In this document: positions 57,418 to 64,000 of the stretch, one piece after another
Numbering within the stretch: the stretch's first letter is position 1
How the letters are laid out: each line of letters opens with the position of its first letter
DNA from: Cognatishimia coralii
Lineage (GTDB): Bacteria; Pseudomonadota; Alphaproteobacteria; Rhodobacterales; Rhodobacteraceae
Length of the DNA stretch: 64,000 bases
NCBI RefSeq assembly: GCF_037478305.1
Contig: NZ_JBBGAZ010000004.1
Location: 214,458-278,457, forward strand
Direction: 5' to 3'
Program-made: the position numbers and the translations under genes
Notes under the pieces: model-generated
The model's database searches: none
Told to the model about the DNA's origin: nothing
The model's input: only the letters and a program-made list of their open reading frames with translations

Positions 57418-59787
57418 TCATCCGTTCATCGCTTCCCAGACACGCGCGGGAGACACCGGCATGTCGATATGTTCCACGTCGTGTCCACCGCGTTGCAGCG
57501 CGTCTACAACGGCATTGACCACTGTTGGAGGCGATCCGATTGCCCCTGCTTCGCCGCAGCCCTTAACTCCAATCGGATTATGGGTGCATTCAGTTGCGTA
57601 GCTGTGATCAACAACAAGGTTGGGAAGATCATCGGCGCGTGGCATAGCGTAGTCCATCAGAGAACCGGACAGTAGCTGACCGTTCTCGTCATATACCCCA
57701 TGCTCTAAAAGTGCCTGACCAATACCCTGCGCTAAACCGCCTTGCACCTGGCCCGTCACGATCATCGGATTTACGACGTTGCCGAAGTCATCCATGGCAA
57801 CCATTGAGCAAATGTCGACTTTGCCCGTATCTGGATCCACCTCGACCTCGCAGGCGTAAGCGCCTGATGGATAGGTGAAGTTCGCAGGATCGTAAAACGC
57901 GGTTTCTTCCAACCCAGGTTCAATATCCTCAATTGGGAAGTCATGGGGGATGTAGGCTTTTAAGGCAACCTCGCCAAAGCCAACTTTCTTGTTGGTGCCC
58001 TTTACGGAGAATTCGCCATCCGCAAAATCAACATTCTCTGCGCTGTCTTCCATCATATGAGCGGCAATGAGAGTTGCTTTTTTGATGATCTTTTCGGTGG
58101 CCCGATAAACAGCAGATCCACAAACCGCAAGGCTACGTGACCCATAGGTGCCCATCCCAAACGGGATCTTTGAGGTGTCACCATGTACAATTTCAACCGA
58201 CATCGGATCTACGCCAAGCATATCTGCAACCACTTGAGGGAATGCCGTTTCATGCCCTTGCCCGTGACTGTGCGCGCCAACCATGACGGAGATATTGCCG
58301 GTGGCATTTACGCGTACCGTTGCTGCATCGTAGAGACCGACCCGCGAGCCAAGTACCCCTACTAGATTGGACGGCGCAATTCCACATGCTTCGATGTAGC
58401 TATTGACGCCTAAGCCGCGAAGCTTGCCGTTCTTGGCACTCTCTGCTGCGCGTGCTTCAAAGCCTGCCAGATCTGCATGTTTTTCAAGGCCGTCCATAAG
58501 GGCATCATAGTTGCCACTGTCGTATTCAAGACCCGCAGCGGAGGCGAAGGGATATTGGTCGGGTTTAACGAAGTTCTTTCGACGAATTTCCACTGGGTTG
58601 ATGCCAAGTTCCCGCGCAGCCTTGTCTATCACACGTTCAAGGCTAAACGTGGCCTCCGGACGACCAGCGCCTCGATACGCGTCAACGGGTGCTGTGTTGG
58701 TGAAAACAGCCTTGACGTTCACATAGACGTTCGGAACCGTATAATTTCCCGCCATCAAAGTTCCGTGGAGGAACGTCGGGGTCGCGGTTGAGAAGTTCGA
58801 CAAATACGCGCCCACATTGGCCATGGTCTCGGTTCTGAATGCTATGAACGTCCCATCTGTTTCACAGGCCAACTCGATCTTTGTTACATGATCCCGCCCA
58901 TGGGCATCGCTCAAGAAGGCCTCGGTCCGGGTGGATGTCCACTTTACCGGCCGCCCCAGCTTCTTGGCGGCTGCGAGTACCAACGCTTCTTCGCCATAGT
59001 GATAAATCTTTGATCCGAACCCTCCACCAACATCAGGTGCGTGAACGGTGAGCTTATTTTCGGGAATACCCATTACAAAAGCACTGATCAGCAAACGCGT
59101 AAGGTGAGGGTTCTGCGAGGTCGTGGTCAGCTTGTAGTCACCAGTGCCCGGGTCGTATTCCCCAATCGAGCAACGTGGTTCCATCGCATTCGGAACAAGA
59201 CGATTATTGACCAGCTCAAGTGTTGTCACATGCGGAGCGTTTTTGATCGCCTCATCAGTGGCAGCACGATTGTCTTCTATCCAACCCCAGTCGAAACATT
59301 GGTTCGTACCTATCTCATCATGAACCAAGACATCATTGTTCGCCAAAGCATCGGCCATGTTGACGACGGCTTCCAGCTCTTCAATGTCGGCTTCGATGGC
59401 CTCAACAGCGTCCATCGCCTCTGCGAGCGACTCGGCGATAACGGCCGCATAGGCATCACCGACGTGCCGCACTTTTCCATGTGCCAAAACTGGGCGCTTT
59501 GGCTCTTTCATTGGGTCGCCATCTCGGCTCACAATTGCCCAACCTGCTGGATTGCCACCCACTTCAACGAAATCTTCGCCTGTGAACACGGCCACAACGC
59601 CTGGCATTTCTGCGGCTGCGGACACATCGATACTCTTAATCGTCCCGTTTGCGACGGTCGATCTCGCAAAGGCGCAATACGTTGTATTCGCAGGCGAATA
59701 GTCATCAGTGTACTTTCCACGGCCGGTTAGGAAACGAACGTCCTCACGTCGTTTCGTGGCAAAGCCCATTCCTCCATCTGCTGCCAT
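57418..59787 (-). CDS. coxL: CO dehydrogenase-type molybdenum subunit, form II
   Basis: 789 residues from ATG 59787. Molybdopterin-binding motifs include PDVGGGFGSKIYHYGEE, GQGHETAFPQVVADML and the catalytic Glu loop GVKGCGEAGAIGSPP near the C-terminus. The active-site loop reads DAYRGAGRPEA, the form II signature (form I has AYRCSFR). Form II enzymes are unproven as CO oxidisers and may act on other substrates. Gene order regulator-G-S-L-M fits Rhodobacterales form II clusters. Confidence 0.92.
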   Translation of the reverse strand: MAADGGMGFATKRREDVRFLTGRGKYTDDYSPANTTYCAFARSTVANGTIKSIDVSAAAEMPGVVAVFTGEDFVEVGGNPAGWAIVSRDGDPMKEPKRPVLAHGKVRHVGDAYAAVIAESLAEAMDAVEAIEADIEELEAVVNMADALANNDVLVHDEIGTNQCFDWGWIEDNRAATDEAIKNAPHVTTLELVNNRLVPNAMEPRCSIGEYDPGTGDYKLTTTSQNPHLTRLLISAFVMGIPENKLTVHAPDVGGGFGSKIYHYGEEALVLAAAKKLGRPVKWTSTRTEAFLSDAHGRDHVTKIELACETDGTFIAFRTETMANVGAYLSNFSTATPTFLHGTLMAGNYTVPNVYVNVKAVFTNTAPVDAYRGAGRPEATFSLERVIDKAARELGINPVEIRRKNFVKPDQYPFASAAGLEYDSGNYDALMDGLEKHADLAGFEARAAESAKNGKLRGLGVNSYIEACGIAPSNLVGVLGSRVGLYDAATVRVNATGNISVMVGAHSHGQGHETAFPQVVADMLGVDPMSVEIVHGDTSKIPFGMGTYGSRSLAVCGSAVYRATEKIIKKATLIAAHMMEDSAENVDFADGEFSVKGTNKKVGFGEVALKAYIPHDFPIEDIEPGLEETAFYDPANFTYPSGAYACEVEVDPDTGKVDICSMVAMDDFGNVVNPMIVTGQVQGGLAQGIGQALLEHGVYDENGQLLSGSLMDYAMPRADDLPNLVVDHSYATECTHNPIGVKGCGEAGAIGSPPTVVNAVVDALQRGGHDVEHIDMPVSPARVWEAMNG

Positions 59788-59798
59788 ATCCCTGACTC

Positions 59799-60281
59799 CT
59801 ATTCTGCGGCCATAGCGACCGATTGACCGCTCGCTGCCATAATTGCGTTCACAATGCCCTGGTAGCCGGTACACCGGCATATATTGCCTTCGAGGTGGTT
59901 GCGGATCTCTGCTTCTGTTGGCTTGGGGTTCTCTTTTAACAGTGCTGCCGCGCTCATAACCATTCCCGGCGTACAAAACCCGCATTGAAGACCGTGGTGG
60001 TCTTGGAAGGCTTGCTGGATAACATTGAGCGACCCGTCGGCATTCGCCTGACCTTCAATTGTGTCCACATCAGCGCCGTCGGCTTCAACCGCAAGCATCG
60101 TGCAGGATTTCACAGCCTTGCCGTTAACATGCACTAGGCACGCACCACATTGGCTGGTGTCGCAGCCGACATGCGTACCTGTGAGGTTTAAGTCCTCACG
60201 CAATGCAGCGACAAGCAACGTTCGGTTCTCGACGTTGGCTGACATCTGTCGCCCGTTAATATTCATAGTAACTGTTGGCAT
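59799..60281 (-). CDS. coxS: CO dehydrogenase-type 2Fe-2S subunit (small)
   Basis: 160 residues. Plant-type cluster GCDTSQCGACLVHVNGKAV with CTMLAVEADG, and the all-helical second cluster GLQCGFCTPGMVMSA and EGNICRCTGYQGIVN. It links the molybdenum centre to FAD. It lies 11 bases before coxL. Confidence 0.94.
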   Translation of the reverse strand: MPTVTMNINGRQMSANVENRTLLVAALREDLNLTGTHVGCDTSQCGACLVHVNGKAVKSCTMLAVEADGADVDTIEGQANADGSLNVIQQAFQDHHGLQCGFCTPGMVMSAAALLKENPKPTEAEIRNHLEGNICRCTGYQGIVNAIMAASGQSVAMAAE

Positions 60282-60315
60282 CTTTTTCCTCCCTTTAGAT
60301 GACTAGATCGGCGCG

Positions 60316-60831
60316 CTAGTTGAACATGCGTTTGAGCCAACCTTTTTTGGGTTTCTCTCCCTCTTCGTCTGCGTTTTCTGTTTCAACAGGCTCTTCTAAG
60401 CCGTCTTGAAAACGCTCAAAAAACTGATCGGCGAGCTTCTTCGTAAAGCCGTCAATGATGCGACTACCCAACTGGGCCAACTTGCCGCCGACCTTCGCTT
60501 CAACATCATAGGTTAGTCGCGTTCCGCCTTCATCTGTATCAGCGAAACTGACTTTGGCCGCGCCCTTCGCAAAGCCAGCTGGGCCGCCTTTCCCTTCTCC
60601 AGTAAGAAGGAGACTCTCAGACACTTTAATATCTGAAAGGGTGACCTGGCCTTTGAACGTTGCTTTTACAGGGCCAACTTTTTGGATGACGACCGCTTCG
60701 AAACCGTCCTCAACGCTTCCCGTGAGTTCTTGGCAGCCTGGAATGCAGGTCTTTAAGACCTCTGGGTTCAAAATCGCTTCCCATACCACTGTGCGTGGCG
60801 CTGCGATGTCTTTGGTGTCTTCTAGCTTCAT
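60316..60831 (-). CDS. coxG: CoxG-type SRPBCC protein
   Basis: 171 residues from ATG 60831 (MKLEDTKDIAAPRTVVWEAI). The START/SRPBCC pattern NPEVLKTCIPGCQELTG, then VGPVKATFKGQVTLSD and LTYDVEAKVGGKLAQLGSRI is the CoxG family, which anchors CO dehydrogenase to the membrane. An acidic/basic C-terminal tail (EETENADEEGEKPKKGWLKR-like) follows. First structural gene of the cluster. Confidence 0.9.
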   Translation of the reverse strand: MKLEDTKDIAAPRTVVWEAILNPEVLKTCIPGCQELTGSVEDGFEAVVIQKVGPVKATFKGQVTLSDIKVSESLLLTGEGKGGPAGFAKGAAKVSFADTDEGGTRLTYDVEAKVGGKLAQLGSRIIDGFTKKLADQFFERFQDGLEEPVETENADEEGEKPKKGWLKRMFN

Positions 60832-60942
60832 GGACGGCCCCGTCAAAAATATTGACGTAGCGGAGCAAATTCAAAAAGCCCTGTGAAGACAGGGGCAGAC
60901 AATTGCAGTGTGGAACTGTCTCAATTCTGAGACACGCGGCTT

Positions 60943-61911
60943 CTAACCTTTGATTCCAAACCGCTTCATTCGCCGATACAACGTTGCACGCGATACGCCC
61001 AGTTCACGGGCAGCCAAGCTTACGTTGTGATCTGCACGGATAAGCGCGCGTGTGATGGCCGCGCTTTGCGCGCGCGCAAACCCCGTTGATGCGCTATCTC
61101 GGCCAATCAAATCACCGAGCGGTATCGGCTTTAAGTTGCCAAAGGACTGAAGATCGAAAGCGCGACGCGCAGCGCGGGTCGCTCCGATAACGATATCATC
61201 GGCATTTGTCGCGAGAAGAGATACGCCGTCACTTGAGTCACTAACAACCATCACCCTTGCATCGCTGAACTTATCTTGAAACGCATCGGCCTCTATATTG
61301 CGAGCAGCTTGTCTAACGAGCTCGGCAATTAGGCCATTTAGTGCTTCTGTTTGGTCAGCGCGCGCAGAGGACACATCCAGAGCCGCCACGATTTCACCGT
61401 CAGGGCCATAAACCGGAGCATCAATACAGCTCATTCCGATATTGGTTGCCATAAAGTGCTGATCCCGGTGAACGATCAACTCTCTACCTTCTGCTAAGCA
61501 AGTGCCGATGCCATTGGTACCTTGCGCAGACTCGCTCCAATCAGCGCCGGCACCAAGTCCCCAAGCTCGAAACGCATGTTCGTCAGCCATCTGATATCGG
61601 TGGTCAATCACAATGCCATCTCGATCGGTCAATAGAACACAGCATCCGGAGCCACCAACTACAGCAAAAAGTTGATCGAGCTTAGACTCGGCTATTGTTG
61701 CTACACGTCCCAGTTCACGCTTTCTCGTTTCGATTTCTAAGTTGGTTAAGTACTCTGGGCCGTCTTTTCGGCCTGGATCCAAACCGTGTTTTCTTTGCGA
61801 CCGCACCCAGGATGCCGCAAGTCTCGATCGCGCACCTGCTGCGCCCGACTCAACAGCACGGGCGACTCGGTCGATATGGAACTGAAAAGACGTAATCGTA
61901 CAGATTCCCAA
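60943..61911 (-). CDS. GAF-Fis regulator without AAA+ domain (AcoR-like)
   Basis: 322 residues. An AcoR-type N-terminus (RSRLAASWVRSQRKHGLDP), a GAF domain (GSGCCVLLTDRDGIVIDHRY, then SAQGTNGIGTCLAEGRELIV and VYGPDGEIVAALDVSS) and a C-terminal Fis-type HTH (ALIRADHNVSLAARELGVSRATLYRRMK). The sigma-54-interacting AAA+ domain with GAFTGA is absent, so it cannot activate sigma-54 in the usual way. It lies 112 bases upstream of coxG on the same strand and probably controls the cluster in response to a small molecule bound by GAF. Confidence 0.83.
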   Translation of the reverse strand: MGICTITSFQFHIDRVARAVESGAAGARSRLAASWVRSQRKHGLDPGRKDGPEYLTNLEIETRKRELGRVATIAESKLDQLFAVVGGSGCCVLLTDRDGIVIDHRYQMADEHAFRAWGLGAGADWSESAQGTNGIGTCLAEGRELIVHRDQHFMATNIGMSCIDAPVYGPDGEIVAALDVSSARADQTEALNGLIAELVRQAARNIEADAFQDKFSDARVMVVSDSSDGVSLLATNADDIVIGATRAARRAFDLQSFGNLKPIPLGDLIGRDSASTGFARAQSAAITRALIRADHNVSLAARELGVSRATLYRRMKRFGIKG

Positions 61912-62238
61912 TTTAACAACGAACAGTTTAGCTCAATTCGCAATCAGTTCAATCCGCGTGAATTTTTGTGCTTCAGTATTCGACTTACACCGAACTCTAA
62001 CGAATTGTGTTGTCGAGCTTGCAGTCGGCTTTTCCGGGCAGAGCGAATTACGAGTGCAGCATCAGTTGTTCTAAACCTTAAGGCGCCATTCGCCACCGTA
62101 TGTAAATCCTTCCAAGTCCGGCTGACCAAGCAACGGAAGCTAACGAAGATGGACTAGCACGACGAACATCCAACTGGGGTACATCCAAGCTATGTACTTA
62201 CAGCTAGAGCTTTTCTTCCCTATCTGCATTGCTGGTTA
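61912..62238. other. Intergenic stretch without a supported gene
   Basis: About 330 bases. A 37-base stretch at 62134-62170 (CGGAAGCTAACGAAGAT..) matches 12066-12102 at 31 positions. Nothing else recognisable. Confidence 0.45.
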
Positions 62239-62475
62239 CTATTGTGAGCACTTCTTAATGTTCTTGCACAGTGTACATACCCATTCTGCGGTCCCGTCCT
62301 TTGGGCGGCCTAGGCTTTCCAAGTCATGGTGTGAAACAATGGATTGGGTTCTGCAAAAAGGGCAGGTTCCGATTGCAAAATAGTCCGGCACATGTGTGAC
62401 CTTGGGTGGTGCGGGATTGCAAACCAATCGTTCCTCCACGTGGCGCTTTAGCGGCAAGTTTATATCGACTGCCAA
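62239..62475 (-). CDS. Possible small zinc-ribbon protein
   Basis: 78 residues from TTG 62475; internal GTG starts are possible and no strong ribosome site is seen. The product has two CxxC knuckles, GTCPFCRTQSIVSHHDLE and AEWVCTLCKNIKKCSQ, the layout of a zinc ribbon. Function unknown. It lies directly beside repeat copy E, like other small genes near copies of this family. Confidence 0.42.
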   Translation of the reverse strand: MAVDINLPLKRHVEERLVCNPAPPKVTHVPDYFAIGTCPFCRTQSIVSHHDLESLGRPKDGTAEWVCTLCKNIKKCSQ

Positions 62476-62534
62476 TTTGTGGCAACTTGGGCCAAGCCAC
62501 TGTCGATGGTGCGACAGATCGAAAGGCTCCGAAG

Positions 62535-62940
62535 CGTCCCATTACTGGTACTCATGAGGAAACAGCAGACGGCACCAACCGAGGGAGAGGTGTCAGAGAG
62601 GCCTCCTAGGACAGCACCCGTGAGACAGCTATTCCTCTCGCAGACAGAGGGAGCACCCTCTGCACCCGTATGGCTGGGATGTCGAAGTGCCCCTATCGCG
62701 AGCTCCCTGATATGCCCCCGAAAGTGCCCCAGTTTGCTAGGTGCTTGGGTAAAGCCGAAGAACGCTATCGAGAAGCAAGGTATCCTACCACCCCAGCCAT
62801 CTTCCTTTCTTGATATTTTGATAGGATTCTAAGCCGCCTTTGGGTTCAGAATGCCCCCGAAAATGCCCTGTTTGGGGGTGGCGGGTGCGGCCTTTGGTCC
62901 ACGAGAGGCAGAGCTGTCTCAGGGGGCAACTGTGCCGCTC
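62535..62940 (-). repeat. Dispersed repeat family, copy E (reverse)
   Basis: On the minus strand: an AAACAGGGCATTTTCGGGGG motif, AAGAAAGGAAGATGGCT, core 62671-62800 with inverted ends, one GGGGCACTTTCGGGGGCATA, the C/T-rich spacer with GCGAGAGGAATAGCTGTCTC and GTACCAGTAATGGGACG (62536). Bases 62901-62936 repeat part of the spacer in the opposite orientation, a sign of a nested second copy. It faces copy D, so D and E bracket the mer and cox blocks. Confidence 0.82.
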
Positions 62941-63273
62941 TGGGATACCAATCGATATGGACTTGCCAATCAACTGCTGTGGGTGGAAGTCGGACTATCG
63001 CTGAGGGTGCGATCCAAACTTGCCTGAAACAATCCGCAGCAAATTGAAATAGGAATCCTGAGAACTTTAGCGCGCTGATTTCGAAATTGAAGCGTCAAGC
63101 CGAATCAGTGTCTTTCACGCACATTGTAAGAGACAATTTGACCGTGATTTCGAGACAACGAACCATTGGAAATGGTCATTGTTTCCGCCAATTGCGTGTC
63201 CGCCACACTTTTGCCATAAATTGGTGACTTCGGCAGGCCGCGACGCTTAGCGTTTCTCTTCGGGGAGACAATT
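62941..63273. other. Intergenic stretch before the Gly-rich gene
   Basis: About 330 bases with no supported gene; it should hold the promoter of the gene at 63274, but no convincing -35/-10 pair is seen. GGGGAGA lies seven bases before that ATG. Confidence 0.4.
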
Positions 63274-63918
63274 ATGTCAAGTATCGGGGACACCGTTGGT
63301 AAATTAAGCAACCAACTTCAAAAGTTGCTTAGATTTTCTGTGTCCTGTTCGCTTTCCATTTCGCTCGCATGTTTTCCATTTTCATCGAAGGCATATTCCG
63401 TAGACAACTCGTCTACTGGAGCCAATGGTGTCGATGGTGTCAGCGTGTTGGGCGTAGTGGTGGTTAACCCGGGAACCGGCGGCGTTCCGGGTTCTATTAA
63501 CCAGGGCATTGGTGGAAACGAAACGGGGGTTTCAGTCTCTGGTTTAGGGGGGCGAGGAGGTGGTGGCGTCGAGGGATTCATCGGGCTTGTACCCGATGGA
63601 AAAGGTGGGCTGCGATTGGCAATTCAGAGCGGGTTCGCTGGGGGCACTGGTGGTCATGGAGGCAATCATTCTGTAACGGTCAATGCGGGTGCCAGTTCCA
63701 CAACCAGTTCACGGGGGCAACACGCGGTAACCATCAACAGTCGCGGCGGCACCGGAGGTTTAGGCGGTGGTGGCTTCAGTGTTGAAATTCTCAAAATTGG
63801 TTACAGCGTCAATGGCGGTAACGGTGGAACTGGCGGCGCAGGCGGAAATATTTCGGTCACCAATAACGGCTCTCTAAAGCGTCCGACCTTTAATTTGAGA
63901 CATATCCGGCAGCCGTAA
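63274..63918 (+). pseudogene. Gly-rich exported protein, 3' part replaced by an insertion sequence
   Basis: Starts at ATG with GGGGAGA upstream. A signal-like hydrophobic region (~18-41, ending SKAYS) is followed by Gly-rich repeats (GLGGRGGGGVEGFIGLVP, GGTGGHGGNHSVTVNAG, GGTGGLGGGGFSVEIL, GGNGGTGGAGGNISV) typical of the first part of large autotransporter or adhesin proteins. After NISVTNNGS (about 63872) the codons run into the end of an IS630-type element and stop at 63918. The C-terminal barrel or secretion signal is therefore missing from this copy. Confidence 0.65.
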
Positions 63919-64000
63919 AGTAGTTCCAGCACTCTTGTGGCGAGTAGAGATCGCAAATCTCGGACAGAGCATTGAACATGTCAGTGAAGTTGCGCGCACC
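63890..64000 (-). mobile_element. IS630-family transposase, C-terminal end (runs out of window)
   Basis: Reading the minus strand inward from the window edge gives ..FNALSEICDLYSPQECWNYF and TAAGYVSN then TAA (63890-63892). The closing 'ECxNYFxAAGY' is characteristic of IS630-type (DDE) transposases. The element end should lie just beyond, near the TA at 63875. The rest of the insertion sequence is outside the window. Confidence 0.78.

Noticed and set aside
59041..59730. 229-residue frame opposite coxL
   Set aside because: Antisense to conserved molybdenum-subunit sequence; no start signal.
4494..62940. CRISPR array
   Set aside because: Repeats are dispersed over 58 kb, in both orientations, without regular spacers, and no cas gene is seen.

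Overview
The window looks like accessory DNA of a marine-type alphaproteobacterium, most likely Rhodobacterales (Roseobacter group). The basis is the DUF3489-DUF2924-recombinase cassette, the form II-type coxMLS-G cluster, the CueR/CopA and ScsB-like disulfide genes and the many Tat-exported periplasmic enzymes, which are typical of that group. I see no rRNA, tRNA, ribosomal-protein, replication or partition gene, so this is a genomic island or part of an extrachromosomal replicon. The species assignment is inference.

Layout. 0-2.4 kb: end of a periplasmic binding protein and a PAS histidine kinase. 2.5-9.4 kb: mobile-element genes (SF3-type primase-helicase, HNH protein, a tyrosine-integrase operon with three small companion genes) around two exported proteins (SNase-like, trypsin-like). 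9.6-13.5 kb: FAD oxidoreductase/SnoaL-like pair, DUF2238 membrane protein, EEP-family phosphodiesterase. 14-16.4 kb: serine recombinase with DUF2924 and DUF3489 partners. 16.7-19.5 kb: a nonsense-interrupted periplasmic gene, Crp/Fnr regulator, class D beta-lactamase, SpoIIAA-like protein. 19.7-47.2 kb: a long copper and periplasmic-redox island. 47.8-52.2 kb: orphan phage packaging module (TerL, DUF5681, frameshifted ParB-methyltransferase, unknown). 52.8-53.4 kb: a lipoprotein gene between inverted repeats. 54.2-55.4 kb: a mer fragment (merR, merT, merF, GDCC protein) with no merA. 55.8-61.9 kb: a CO-dehydrogenase-type cluster whose last gene (xdhC/coxF-like) is cut by a fragment of the integrase module. 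63.3-64 kb: a Gly-rich surface-type gene running into an IS630-type transposase.

The copper island seems to work as one unit. A response regulator/sensor kinase pair heads a tightly packed operon of L,D-transpeptidase, three monohaem-type cytochromes (one a cytochrome c' with a Met/Gly-rich insertion), a dihaem cytochrome c, two Tat-exported multicopper oxidases and a DsbA-like protein. Next to it are ccmFGHI (cytochrome c maturation), an ScsB/DsbD-like reductase, a rhodanese, a Met-rich EF-hand protein, CopZ, CopA with CueR, a DUF1007/NicO pair and a DsbB/DUF2182 pair. Six intergenic 10-bp-period direct repeats resembling TTACATTTTGCGACA lie in front of these transcription units and are candidate binding sites for the OmpR-type regulator.

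A second theme is a dispersed repeat family. Five copies (about 4.5, 13.6, 52.5, 53.5 and 62.6 kb, both orientations) contain a 132-bp-type core with inverted ends ATGGCTGGGRTG, doublets of GGGGCATTTTCGGGGGCATT, and a GGTACCAGTAATGGGAGAT motif. They sit at the joints between the unrelated cargo blocks, which suggests that they are ends or recombination points of a mobile-element family. All functional calls are from reading the sequence; no database search was run.
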